Assembly: GCA_018268105.1 (NCBI GenBank)
Contig: JAFDXG010000007.1
Coordinates: forward strand, 1-64,000
Length of the DNA: 64,000 bases
Source: Bacteroidota bacterium
GTDB taxonomy: Bacteria > Bacteroidota > Bacteroidia > Chitinophagales > Chitinophagaceae
Direction: 5' to 3'
A program made the translations under genes and the position numbers. Position 1 is the first letter of the stretch, and the number at the start of each line of letters is the position of its first letter. The notes below the pieces were generated by a model. The model ran no database searches and had not been told where the DNA came from. It worked only from the letters and a program-made list of their open reading frames with translations. Positions 17,958 through 27,237 of the stretch are shown here, piece by piece.

Positions 17958-17965
17958 CAAATATA
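17958..17965 (-). promoter_or_regulatory. Predicted -7 element of the M23 gene
   Basis: Minus-strand TATATTTG matches TAnnTTTG exactly and is placed in the alaS/M23 divergent gap. No clear -33 TTG at 19 bases. It would give a 5' leader of about 35 or 84 bases, depending on which start is used. Confidence 0.4.
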
Positions 17966-18011
17966 AAATTTAATGTTTCAAAAGACAGAAAAAATATAAA
18001 CGCATAAAACC

Positions 18012-20639
18012 ATGACTTCTGTAGAGATACGGCAGATTTTTCTTGATTTTTTTAAAAACAGAGAACATCAGATTGTTCCATCGGCTCCTATTGTAGTGAA
18101 AAACGACCCCACACTTTTGTTTACCAACGCTGGCATGAACCAGTTTAAAGATTATTTTCTCGGCAATAAAAAATCGCCATATTCCCGTGTTGCAGATACT
18201 CAAAAATGCCTTCGGGTAAGCGGTAAGCATAATGACCTGGAAGAGGTGGGTGTAGACACCTACCATCACACTATGTTTGAGATGCTGGGCAATTGGAGTT
18301 TTGGCAACTATTTTAAGAAAGAAGCGATAGCATGGAGCTGGGAATTGTTGACATCAGTATATAATATACCCAAGGATCGCTTATATGTTACCATTTTTGA
18401 AGGTGATGAAAAAGAAGGGCTATCCAGAGACGTTGAATCATATACCGAATGGAAAAAACATTTACCGGAGGATCGTATTTTAACCGGGGGAAAGAAGGAC
18501 AATTTCTGGGAAATGGGAGATACCGGACCCTGCGGACCTTGCACCGAAATTCATGTAGATTGCCGGAGCGATGAAGAAAGAAATACTGTTGATGGGAAAA
18601 CGCTGGTAAACAACGACCATCCCCAGGTTATTGAAATATGGAACAATGTATTTATTGAATTTAACCGCTCAAAGAACGGAACCCTTGATCCGTTGCCTGC
18701 GAAGCATGTAGATACCGGAATGGGATTTGAACGACTGGTACGTGTGCTACAGGGTAAAAAATCCAATTACGATACCGATGTGTTTACCGGTACTATTGCT
18801 GCTACTGAAAAAATCACCGGGAAGCAATATGATTTTGGTGATAGCCGGCAGGCCATTGCCTTTAGGGTAATAGCAGATCATATCCGTGCTATCAGCTTCA
18901 CTATTGCAGACGGGCAGCTACCTTCTAATACAGGCGCCGGGTACGTAATACGAAGGATACTTAGGCGTGCAGTACGTTATTATTATTCTTATCTGCATTT
19001 CAAACAGCCATTGCTCTTTCAATTAGTGCATTTAATTGCACAACAATTTGCAGAAGTTTTTCCCGAACTGAAAAAACAGGTTGATTTTGTAAGCAAAGTG
19101 GTGCATGAAGAAGAAGAAGGTTTTTTAAGAACCCTTGAAAAAGGGCTTAAGCGTATAGACGACATCGTTTCCGCTGTGAAACAGCAAAAAAATACAGGTT
19201 CGCTAATTTCGGGAAAAGATGCTTTTGAACTGTACGACACTTACGGTTTTCCTCTTGATCTTACCAGGCTTATTGCTGCTGAAAACGGGCTGACAATTGA
19301 TGAACCTGGTTTTCAGAATGAAATGAACGAACAGAAAAATCGCTCCCGGGTTGCAACAGCTATTGATACAGAAGATTGGATATATGTCAACAAGACTGAT
19401 AAAACTTCTTTTGTGGGATATAATGACCTGCTTGTAGAAACAAGAGTAGTAAAATATCGCAAAGTAAAAGCAAAAGGAAAAGAACAATACCAGGTCGTTC
19501 TGGAAACAACTCCATTTTATGCTGAAAGCGGCGGACAGGTAGGCGACAAAGGCTTCCTGCAGTTTGGAGAGGAGAAAATTGAAGTTAGCGATACGAAAAA
19601 GGAAAATGATCTCATCATCCATTTTATGGATACTTTGCCGGCTGATATAACATTACCGGTTAGCGCGTCAGTGAATTGGGAGCAGCGGTTATATACCATG
19701 TACAACCATACCGGCACACATCTATTGCATGCCGCGTTGCGTCAGGTTTTGGGAAAACATGTAACCCAAAAGGGATCCCTTGTATCGCCCGATACACTGC
19801 GATTTGACTTTTCGCATTTTGCCAAACTAACTGATGAAGAGATCAGGGAAATTGAATTGCTGGTTAACCGGAAGATACGGGAGAATATTCCGGTTGTTAT
19901 TAAAGAAATGCCAAAGGAAGAAGCGCTGAAACTGGGAGCTATGGCCTTGTTTGGTGAAAAATATGGAGACAGGGTAAGAGTAGTTATAACCGACCCCTCC
20001 TTTTCCATAGAATTGTGCGGAGGAACGCATGTTGGAAATACCGGTATGATTGGTTTGTTCATCATTGTAGCGGAATCTGCTGTGGCAGCAGGTGTGCGGC
20101 GTATAGAAGCACTGACCGGAGCCGGTGCAATTCGATATATTTTTGAAAAAATCAATAGTTATAAAAATATTGGGGAATTACTAAAAGCAAAAGAACCGCT
20201 AAAAGCTATTGAAAAACTCATAGAAGAAAAAAATACCCTGCAAAAAAGAATTGAGGGACTTGAAGCAAGGCACCTGGTGCAATTGCGAAATGAACTTCTT
20301 CAAAAAGATGAAATCGTTAATGGTATTACTTTTATAGGGGATATATTACAGGTAAGCCAGCCGGATGCTTTGAAAAAAATTTGTTTTGATTTAAAGAATA
20401 ACCTTCGCGATTATGTTGCGGTGCTTTGCGCCAATATAGATGGCAAACCTTATGTAGCCATTGGTATGTCGGATGTAGTGGCTGCTGCAAAACAGCTCGA
20501 TGCCGGAAAAATGATCAAAGAACATGTGGCGCCATTGATAAAAGGCGGTGGTGGCGGTCAGAAAACGCTGGCAACAGCCGGCGGACAGGACATATCAAGA
20601 TTACATGATGTGATTGCCAAAATAAAATCACTACTGTAA
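18012..20639 (+). CDS. alaS: Alanyl-tRNA synthetase
   Basis: An 875-residue full-length class II enzyme that charges tRNA-Ala. The catalytic domain shows FTNAGMNQFKDYFLG and the GNWSFGNYFKKEAI and TGPCGPCTEIH motifs. The editing domain has zinc ligands in HTGTHLLHAAL (near 566) and ELCGGTHVGNTG (C near 669, H near 673). The C-Ala domain ends in the glycine-rich GGGGGQKTLATAGG. No gaps or frameshifts are seen. It stands alone, divergent from the M23 gene. Confidence 0.98.
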   Translation: MTSVEIRQIFLDFFKNREHQIVPSAPIVVKNDPTLLFTNAGMNQFKDYFLGNKKSPYSRVADTQKCLRVSGKHNDLEEVGVDTYHHTMFEMLGNWSFGNYFKKEAIAWSWELLTSVYNIPKDRLYVTIFEGDEKEGLSRDVESYTEWKKHLPEDRILTGGKKDNFWEMGDTGPCGPCTEIHVDCRSDEERNTVDGKTLVNNDHPQVIEIWNNVFIEFNRSKNGTLDPLPAKHVDTGMGFERLVRVLQGKKSNYDTDVFTGTIAATEKITGKQYDFGDSRQAIAFRVIADHIRAISFTIADGQLPSNTGAGYVIRRILRRAVRYYYSYLHFKQPLLFQLVHLIAQQFAEVFPELKKQVDFVSKVVHEEEEGFLRTLEKGLKRIDDIVSAVKQQKNTGSLISGKDAFELYDTYGFPLDLTRLIAAENGLTIDEPGFQNEMNEQKNRSRVATAIDTEDWIYVNKTDKTSFVGYNDLLVETRVVKYRKVKAKGKEQYQVVLETTPFYAESGGQVGDKGFLQFGEEKIEVSDTKKENDLIIHFMDTLPADITLPVSASVNWEQRLYTMYNHTGTHLLHAALRQVLGKHVTQKGSLVSPDTLRFDFSHFAKLTDEEIREIELLVNRKIRENIPVVIKEMPKEEALKLGAMALFGEKYGDRVRVVITDPSFSIELCGGTHVGNTGMIGLFIIVAESAVAAGVRRIEALTGAGAIRYIFEKINSYKNIGELLKAKEPLKAIEKLIEEKNTLQKRIEGLEARHLVQLRNELLQKDEIVNGITFIGDILQVSQPDALKKICFDLKNNLRDYVAVLCANIDGKPYVAIGMSDVVAAAKQLDAGKMIKEHVAPLIKGGGGGQKTLATAGGQDISRLHDVIAKIKSLL

Positions 20640-20787
20640 TTGTGGTACTGTGTATGTTATTGAATTGCTAATGTGTTTTTCACAACACTTTTGCCTCACA
20701 TATCTGTTGAACTAATTAACTATGCCATATTTGCATACTTATTGCATATGGTGCAGTTATTGTGGTTTAAAAAGAAAATTATTTATT

Positions 20788-21261
20788 ATGGCTAACGTAA
20801 ACATTGGAATCACAGAAAGAAACCGGCAGGCGGTTGCAGAAATTCTCAACCAAATTTTGGCCGATGAACACATACTCTACAACAAAACAAGAAGCTATCA
20901 TTGGAACGTTGAAGGTTCAAGTTTTATGGAATTACATAAACTCTATGAAGCACAATATAACGAACTGGCAGAGATCATAGATGAAGTCGCCGAACGTATT
21001 CGTACCATAGGACATTTTGCAGAAGGGCGGTTGTCGCACCTGCTAAAGTTAACTTCACTGGAAGAACCTGAGATTCCAGTTGCTTTTAACGAACAAATAC
21101 CTAACCTGGATGCAGACCATGAACAGATTATTGTTAATCTGCGTAAACAGATAGAAGATTTTAATGAAAAATACAAAGATATCGGTAGTAGTGATTTCCT
21201 AACCGGATTACTGAAGCAACACGAAAAAATGGCCTGGATGCTGAGATCTTACCTGGGATAG
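20788..21261 (+). CDS. dps: Dps family DNA-binding ferritin-like protein
   Basis: A 157-residue Dps protein that oxidises and stores iron and protects DNA in oxidative stress. The ferroxidase residues are in YHWNVEG (His near 38) and IIDEVAERI (Asp near 65, Glu near 69), with the expected four-helix pattern. The ATG at 20788 is chosen; an upstream in-frame ATG adds a non-homologous Cys-rich 22 residues. It stands alone after alaS. Confidence 0.95.
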   Translation: MANVNIGITERNRQAVAEILNQILADEHILYNKTRSYHWNVEGSSFMELHKLYEAQYNELAEIIDEVAERIRTIGHFAEGRLSHLLKLTSLEEPEIPVAFNEQIPNLDADHEQIIVNLRKQIEDFNEKYKDIGSSDFLTGLLKQHEKMAWMLRSYLG

Positions 21262-21651
21262 GTATGATAATTAAACAACAGGAAGATCTGTTTTGATTTT
21301 ACTTACCTGGTGTTCCCTGCACGCTTCGTTTCACTGAAACACAAAAGGGAAGGTACAGTTTTAATAATCGCAACGATTTTTGTTCGTACAAGATGGTTCG
21401 AAGCCCGGAGGAATATACGCAGAGAAGAAGAAAGAGAAATGTGAACAAACCTTCCCCTTTGTGTTCACTGTGAGAAAGCTCTGCGCTCTTTACGGTAAAA
21501 AATGCCTCCCGGTAAGCAGGGTTTGTGATGACAAAATATCAAACGACTAATTGGAATACGCCCCATAGACACTTAATAGACCTACAATCCCGAATTTATA
21601 CTTATCTTCAAAAAGGACTCTTTAAGTATTTATTCGAAAATAGAGCTGTGA
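21262..21651. other. Intergenic region with an imperfect inverted repeat
   Basis: About 390 bases without a gene. Arms at 21329-21354 (TTTCACTGAAACACAAAAGG...) and 21449-21477 (...CCCCTTTGTGTTCACTGTGAG) are imperfect reverse complements of roughly 25 bases, about 95 bases apart. The right arm and its continuation CTCTGCGCTCTTTACGGT resemble the degenerate 'CTTTGTGTTCTCTGTG' dispersed sequences found between genes in many bacteria. No coding frame is plausible. Confidence 0.4.
21329..21477. repeat. Imperfect inverted repeat pair
   Basis: Left arm 21329-21354 and right arm 21449-21477 share the core CACAAA(A)GGG(G)AAGGT in opposite orientation, with a few single-base gaps. The enclosed 95 bases have no gene. 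It could be a long hairpin, a MITE-like relic or half of a dispersed repeat. Confidence 0.45.
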
Positions 21652-22986
21652 ATGACCACAAAAAATCAATTGGGGCTTTTTTCGCTTACTATAATTGTGG
21701 TCAGCCTTATTATCGGTATGGGAATATTTGGCACTCCTGCTAAGGTTGCCGCTACCTCAGGCACCTCATTAATTTTTTTTGCAGCCTGGATGGCAGGCGG
21801 ACTGATCGCTCTTTGCGGGGCGCTTACTTATGCCGAGATTGGTATACGCTTGCCCGCTACTGGCGGATATTACAAGATATTCTCAGAATGTTATCACCCT
21901 TCCATTGGGTTTACTGTAAATGTACTTATTCTTATCAGCAATGCTGCGTCGCTGGGTGTGGTTGCTCTTATTGGGTCGGATTATGTGAGCGACCTTTTAT
22001 TCGGTGCACCTTCGGGTCAGGTATTCAATGTGATGGTTGCTCTCGTTGCCGTATGTCTTTTTTACATGGTCAATTTTATGGGTTTAAGCACCAGTTCGGA
22101 AATGCAAAATATTATGACGGTATTAAAACTCGCTGTTATGCTCCTGCTTATTGCGAGTATTATGAGAGGTATAACCATTGCCCCGCATGGCTATTTGGGA
22201 AATGCCCGGGTGTACAATACAGGTGACTATAGCGGACTGACGTTGTTCTTTATAAGTCTTGTACCAGTGTTTTTTTCTTATGGCGGATATCAGCAAACCA
22301 TCAATTTTGGAAACGAAATAAAAAATACAAACATATTGCCGAAGGGAATTATTACCGGAATAATCGTAACCATAATATTATATGCAGGCATAAACTACGC
22401 TTATACAAGGGTGATAGGTTTTGAGGAAATGAAGAACGCGTCTGCCATTGGTGCACTGCTTTGCGAAGCATGGTTTGGCGCTACAGGCGCAAAGTTTTTT
22501 GACATGCTCATGTTCCTCTCGGTGCTGGCTTATGTTAATGTAACCCTGATGAGTAATCCCAGAGTAATGTATGCGATGAGCGAAGATAAGGTGCTGCCAA
22601 AATTTTTTTCCATACGTCATCCCAAAACCCAGGCGCTAACCGGAGGGTTAACGGTGTTTGCAGCATTGACTATTATCATAACTTTTCTTGGAAAAGAAAT
22701 TGACAATATACTGGGCTTTACCATGTTTTTAGATGGTATTGGTATGAGTGTATCTGCAGCAACAATATTTATACTGCGAAAAAGAAAAAAAAATCAAAGT
22801 GCAGTAAACGGCACCTGGGTGAGGTGGACGCCATTTCTGGCAGGTGTATTTGTGCTATCCTATACTGGTATTGCCATTGCAGTGATTATAGATAAACCAA
22901 TGGCTGCACTATCGGGTGTTGTACTTTTATTATTCTTTGCATCGCTGTATTTCATATTCTATCACAAAAAGCAAAAACTTTCGTAA
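21652..22986 (+). CDS. APC superfamily amino acid permease
   Basis: A 444-residue inner-membrane transporter with about 12 hydrophobic segments. The family signature VVSLIIGMGIFGTPAKVA lies in the first span, followed by GGLIALCGALTYAEIGIRLPATGGYYKIF, both typical of APC (LAT/YfnA-like) permeases. A glycine-rich YGGYQQTINFG loop is in the middle. Substrate cannot be read from sequence. Its stop codon overlaps the start codon of the downstream lyase (TAATG), so the two are translationally coupled and the substrate may be a sulfur amino acid. Confidence 0.9.
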   Translation: MTTKNQLGLFSLTIIVVSLIIGMGIFGTPAKVAATSGTSLIFFAAWMAGGLIALCGALTYAEIGIRLPATGGYYKIFSECYHPSIGFTVNVLILISNAASLGVVALIGSDYVSDLLFGAPSGQVFNVMVALVAVCLFYMVNFMGLSTSSEMQNIMTVLKLAVMLLLIASIMRGITIAPHGYLGNARVYNTGDYSGLTLFFISLVPVFFSYGGYQQTINFGNEIKNTNILPKGIITGIIVTIILYAGINYAYTRVIGFEEMKNASAIGALLCEAWFGATGAKFFDMLMFLSVLAYVNVTLMSNPRVMYAMSEDKVLPKFFSIRHPKTQALTGGLTVFAALTIIITFLGKEIDNILGFTMFLDGIGMSVSAATIFILRKRKKNQSAVNGTWVRWTPFLAGVFVLSYTGIAIAVIIDKPMAALSGVVLLLFFASLYFIFYHKKQKLS

Positions 22987-24146
22987 TGGATGTTTCTTAT
23001 ATAATTAATGAATTAGGCGAAGAAAGGGAGTCTTATTTCAATGCAGTGGCCCCTCCCATTATACAAACCAGCAATTTTGCCTGCCGCAAAGTAGATGATA
23101 TGCGCAAGCTTTTTGAAAATGAGTATAGTGGCTACCTGTACAGCCGGGGACTAAACCCAACCGTAGATATTCTGCGCAAAAAACTTGCTGCACTCGATGA
23201 GGCGGAAGATTGCCTTGTTTTCAACAGTGGCGCTTCGGCAATTTATGCGGCTGTAGTGGCTAATGTTGCATTGGGTGACCATATAGTTTCGGTAAGCAAA
23301 CCCTATACCTGGGCACAAAAGCTGTTTAATCATATACTTCCCCGGTTTGGTGTAACAACAACTTATGTTGATGGTAAAGACATAAAGAGCTTTGAACATG
23401 CCATTCAGCCCAATACAAAAATCATTTATCTCGAATCACCTAACTCCTGGAGTCTTGGTCTGCAGGACCTTGCAGCAGTAGCAGCACTGGCAAGATCCAG
23501 AGATATCCTTACTATTTGTGATAACAGCTACTGCACACCTTTATATCAAAAACCCCTGGCAATGGGCATAGATTTAACGCTGCAGTCTGCTACAAAATAT
23601 ATTGGTGGTCACAGCGATGTGGTAGCCGGTGTGCTTTGTGGCAGTACCGCCATGATGCAAAAGATATTTAATAATGAGTATTGCACGGCGGGGCTTGGGG
23701 TTACACCTTTCCATGCCTGGCTTCTTATACGAGGGCTTAGAACCCTTCCTATCCGGTTGCAAAAGGTTACGGAAAATACTAAACGGGTATTGCAATTCCT
23801 GAAAGAACATCCTAAAGTTGATGGTATTATATTCCCGTATGATGAAAGTTTTCCGCAATACGATTTAGCTACAAAGCAAATGAAGGGCGCCTGTGGGCTG
23901 TTGTCATTTTACTTAGATGTAAAAAAAATTGATGATATCGTTGTGTTTTGCGAAAGCCTTAAACATATTCTTATGGCAGTTAGCTGGGGCGGATATGAAT
24001 CACTAATCATCCCCGGCTGTGCATCTGTAAAGGAAAGCAATTATGATATTACAAAAAAAAGCCAACGGATGCTGAGGTTATATGTAGGACAGGAAGAGCC
24101 GGAATATATTATTAATGACCTCCGGCAGGCGTTAAATAATATATAA
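22986..24146 (+). CDS. Cystathionine beta-lyase (MetC)-like PLP enzyme
   Basis: A 386-residue member of the Cys/Met metabolism PLP family. The phosphate-binding YSRGLNPT, the SGASAI loop and the PLP lysine K204 in QSATKYIGGHSD are present. The ESPNSW loop (in place of ESPTNP) and SWGGYESLI match MetC-type beta-lyases more than gamma-synthases or gamma-lyases. The C-terminal LRLYVGQEEPEYII carries the substrate carboxylate arginine. It would cleave cystathionine or a related thioether. Its ATG overlaps the permease stop codon, which suggests uptake followed by degradation. Confidence 0.85.
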   Translation: MDVSYIINELGEERESYFNAVAPPIIQTSNFACRKVDDMRKLFENEYSGYLYSRGLNPTVDILRKKLAALDEAEDCLVFNSGASAIYAAVVANVALGDHIVSVSKPYTWAQKLFNHILPRFGVTTTYVDGKDIKSFEHAIQPNTKIIYLESPNSWSLGLQDLAAVAALARSRDILTICDNSYCTPLYQKPLAMGIDLTLQSATKYIGGHSDVVAGVLCGSTAMMQKIFNNEYCTAGLGVTPFHAWLLIRGLRTLPIRLQKVTENTKRVLQFLKEHPKVDGIIFPYDESFPQYDLATKQMKGACGLLSFYLDVKKIDDIVVFCESLKHILMAVSWGGYESLIIPGCASVKESNYDITKKSQRMLRLYVGQEEPEYIINDLRQALNNI

Positions 24147-24245
24147 CAGGTTTTGTCAAATGTTTTTTTAGTTGAATATTTGTAGAATAAATGGTATTTA
24201 AAGTTGATATCTGCTCAAAGGGTACCATTTTCAATTATAACTTTC

Positions 24246-25709
24246 ATGAGAAAATATGTTATTTATTTTACGATTGCAGGCATCGTATTTGCTAACCTTT
24301 CGGTGCACGCACAAGATAATACCCGGTGGGATCTGCGAAAATGCGTGGAATATGCGATTGAAAATAATGTATCTGTTCGTCAGGCAGATATCCAGTCAAG
24401 GGTTTCCGCCATTTTACTTAAAGAAAGCAGACTTCAGCAAATACCTTCTCTCAATTTTACAGGCAATCATGGTTTTCAGTTTGGCAGGTCGCTGGACTAT
24501 ACTACAAATACTTACAGCGATAATAATGCCATGTATCAGCAGTTTGGCTTAAACACCCAGGTAAATTTATTCAACTGGAACAGCCAGCGGAATACCATAA
24601 AAGCTAATGAACTGAACAGGCAGGCGGATGAAGCTGCCGTTGACAAAGCCAAAAATGACATCGCTTTAAATGTAGCACGGCAATATCTGTTGGTGTTACT
24701 TGATATAGAACAGGCAAAAGTTACCGAAATACAACTGCAGCAAAGCGAGGCCCAACTACGGAATACTCAAATGCAGGTAGATGCAGGTGCGCTACCGGAA
24801 TTAAACGCTGCTGAATTAGCGGCACAGGTAGCACGGGACAGCGCTAATTTAACTACTGCTCAAACCACAATTGAAGTAGATAAACTTACATTGAAAGGCT
24901 TGATTAATTTACCTGCTGATGCAGCCTTTGAACTTGATGTGCCCCCTGTTGATCAGATACCGCTTGATAATATCCTGGAAATATCCCCTGCAGAGATTTA
25001 TACGATGGCAATGCAGTCGCAGCCACAGATAAAAGTGAATAATCTACGCCTTCTTGCCTCTAAAAAAACTTACAATGTTGCCCGCAGCAGACAGTATCCC
25101 ACCATATCTGCGTTTGGTCAGTTAGGTTCCCGCTTTTTTGCTCCATTCAAATCAACGAATCAGATTCCCTTAGGCGTGTATCCCAATGAAAATATCTATG
25201 TATTGAACGGTGCAGATAAACTCCCTGTGTATTTCCCGCAAACCGGAATTGTAACCAGCAAAAAAAGCTTTGGTAGCCTTTGGTCGGATTATGGTGCACA
25301 GATAAAAAATAATTTTGGGCAGTCTGTAGGTATCGGCTTAAGCATTCCTATTTTCAATGGATGGACTGCCAGGGCAAATATTGAAAGAGCGAAAATTGAT
25401 ATTAAAAACAAAGAACTCATTGCAGAACAGGATACACTTAAACTGAAGCAGGATATATATACTGCCTTTAACCAGGCAAGAGGTTCTTTTCAAACTTTTA
25501 TGGCTAGACAAAAAGAAGTAGCAACTGCTGAGCGATCATTTGACCTGGCAACAAAACGCTACCAGATAGGAGTTATGCAAACCATTGAATGGCTTACCAA
25601 TCAGGCAAACTTATATAGTGCACGTATAAATTTACTTATAGCCCACTTTGATTATGTATTTAAAATGAAAGTACTCGAGTTCTATAAAGGACAGGGTGTT
25701 AAATTATAA
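24246..25709 (+). CDS. TolC family outer-membrane efflux protein
   Basis: A 487-residue outer-membrane channel subunit. The ATG at 24246 gives a signal peptide ending in VHAQ. Two related halves follow, each a long helical hairpin with alternating LNAAELAAQVARDSANLTTAQ-type heptads and short strands such as SIPIFNGWTARANIERAKI, the OEP pattern. It would form the trimeric exit duct of a tripartite exporter. The gene for the periplasmic adaptor starts 24 bases downstream, but no inner-membrane pump is encoded next to them. Confidence 0.92.
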   Translation: MRKYVIYFTIAGIVFANLSVHAQDNTRWDLRKCVEYAIENNVSVRQADIQSRVSAILLKESRLQQIPSLNFTGNHGFQFGRSLDYTTNTYSDNNAMYQQFGLNTQVNLFNWNSQRNTIKANELNRQADEAAVDKAKNDIALNVARQYLLVLLDIEQAKVTEIQLQQSEAQLRNTQMQVDAGALPELNAAELAAQVARDSANLTTAQTTIEVDKLTLKGLINLPADAAFELDVPPVDQIPLDNILEISPAEIYTMAMQSQPQIKVNNLRLLASKKTYNVARSRQYPTISAFGQLGSRFFAPFKSTNQIPLGVYPNENIYVLNGADKLPVYFPQTGIVTSKKSFGSLWSDYGAQIKNNFGQSVGIGLSIPIFNGWTARANIERAKIDIKNKELIAEQDTLKLKQDIYTAFNQARGSFQTFMARQKEVATAERSFDLATKRYQIGVMQTIEWLTNQANLYSARINLLIAHFDYVFKMKVLEFYKGQGVKL

Positions 25710-25733
25710 ACGGCTACCTAATACATTATTATT

Positions 25734-27137
25734 ATGAATAAAAAACTGCTTTGGATCATTGTCATTTTGGCCGCGCTGGTTGTGTTGCTGATCGGCTTGA
25801 AGAAGGCCGGCGTAATAGGAAAGGATGAAGGCACAAAAGTATCGGCAGAAAAAGTAATCCGTAGGAATATAACAGAGATAGTAACTGCCAGCGGAAAAGT
25901 ATATCCTGAGGTAGAAGTAAAAATCAGCCCTGATGTTTCAGGCGAAATAACAGCCCTGAATGTTGAAGAAGGAGACAGTGTACACAAAGGGGAGGTGCTG
26001 GCACGTATATACGCCGATATTTATGCCACGCAGCGCGACCAGGCTGCAGCGCAGGTAGCAGGTCAGCAATCGCTTGTTGCCAATGCGAAAGCACAGCTTG
26101 AAGCTTTGAAATCTGCACTTGATTTTGCCAAAACTACTTATGACAGGCAAAAACAATTGATGACAGATAAAGTAATTTCAAAAGCAGAATTTGAACAGGC
26201 GCAAAATACACTAAATACAGCCCAGGCCAACTACGATGCTGCACTTCAAAGTATACGAAGCAGCGAAGCCCAGGAAAAAGGCGCCGCTGCCAATCTCCAA
26301 AAGGCAAATAAAGACCTTAGCAGAACTGAATTGCTCTCTCCAATGACGGGAGTCGTTTCATTGCTGAATGTAAAGAAAGGTGAAAGAGTGGTGGGTAATT
26401 CTATGATGGCAGGTACTGAAATGATGCGCATTGCCGATATCAGCGTATATGAAATAAGAGTGGAGGTTGGTGAGAATGATGTGCAAAAAATCAATTTGGG
26501 GGATACTGCTATAATTGATGTTGATGCATACAACGACCGGAAATTTAAAGGGTTAGTTACGCATATTGCAGCAAGCCAGAAAGGTGCTGCTACTCAAACA
26601 GCCTCCTCCTTATCAAGTAGCACCGATGTTACCAATTACGAAGTGCGAATCAGGATTTTGCATGAATCATATTCCGATTTGTTTGATCCGGCACATCCCA
26701 AAAAATTTCCTTTCCGCCCGGGTATGAGTGCGAGTGCAGATATTCAAACCAAAACACATCATAATGTTTTATCGGTTCCAATTAACGCAGTAACTACCCG
26801 CGACAAAAATGATACCGCTAGCGTTGCTTCTAAAAATTCTGTTACCGCAAAAGATAACGGTAACACTACTGAGAAGAACTCCTCTGTTGGGGATTCGCAA
26901 TCAGCAGTCACCAATGCTATGCTTGAAGTTGTTTTTGTAGTGCAGAAAGATAATACTGTTAAGCTTGTTCAGGTAAAAACCGGTATACAGGATATAAATT
27001 ATATTGAAATAATCAGTGGACTTAGCGAAGGGGATGAAGTGGTTACCGGCCCTTATACTATCATTAGCAAAACGATTAAGAACGGTACTAAGGTAGTGGT
27101 TGTCCCCAAAGATCAATTGTTTGAAGAAAAGAAGTAA
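25734..27137 (+). CDS. HlyD/RND-type periplasmic adaptor (membrane fusion) protein
   Basis: A 467-residue adaptor with an N-terminal membrane anchor (LLWIIVILAALVVLLIGL), a lipoyl half-motif (VKISPDVSGEITALNVEEGDSVHKGEVLARI), a long helical hairpin at about 95-200, the second lipoyl half (LLSPMTGVVSLLNVKKGERVVG) and a beta-barrel domain. A Ser/Asn/Thr-rich insert of about 40 residues (near 350-390, TASVASKNSVTAKDNG) precedes the last beta domain. This is typical of MacA-like adaptors. It is coupled to the TolC gene but no MacB-like ATPase-permease follows; gpsA comes next. Confidence 0.92.
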   Translation: MNKKLLWIIVILAALVVLLIGLKKAGVIGKDEGTKVSAEKVIRRNITEIVTASGKVYPEVEVKISPDVSGEITALNVEEGDSVHKGEVLARIYADIYATQRDQAAAQVAGQQSLVANAKAQLEALKSALDFAKTTYDRQKQLMTDKVISKAEFEQAQNTLNTAQANYDAALQSIRSSEAQEKGAAANLQKANKDLSRTELLSPMTGVVSLLNVKKGERVVGNSMMAGTEMMRIADISVYEIRVEVGENDVQKINLGDTAIIDVDAYNDRKFKGLVTHIAASQKGAATQTASSLSSSTDVTNYEVRIRILHESYSDLFDPAHPKKFPFRPGMSASADIQTKTHHNVLSVPINAVTTRDKNDTASVASKNSVTAKDNGNTTEKNSSVGDSQSAVTNAMLEVVFVVQKDNTVKLVQVKTGIQDINYIEIISGLSEGDEVVTGPYTIISKTIKNGTKVVVVPKDQLFEEKK

Positions 27138-27194
27138 AAGGGTTTATTGTTTGAAGTTAATTGTTTGAAAGTTAGCAACCACAACAAAGAATTT

Positions 27195-27230
27195 AAATGT
27201 TTGAGGCCTACTTTTGTGCTTCAAACATTT
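27195..27230 (+). other. Hairpin at the gpsA 5' end
   Basis: AAATGTTTGA (27195-27204) and TCAAACATTT (27221-27230) are perfect 10-bp arms, extendable to 12 bp with one G-U. The loop holds the TACTTTTG element. It ends 7 bases before the gpsA ATG and is followed by TTATTTT, so it could be an operator, a leader structure or the terminator of the efflux genes. Confidence 0.5.
27209..27216 (+). promoter_or_regulatory. Predicted -7 element of gpsA
   Basis: TACTTTTG matches TAnnTTTG and is 21 bases before the gpsA ATG. No TTG at 19-base spacing is present. It lies within the loop of the inverted repeat. Confidence 0.4.
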
Positions 27231-27237
27231 TTATTTT

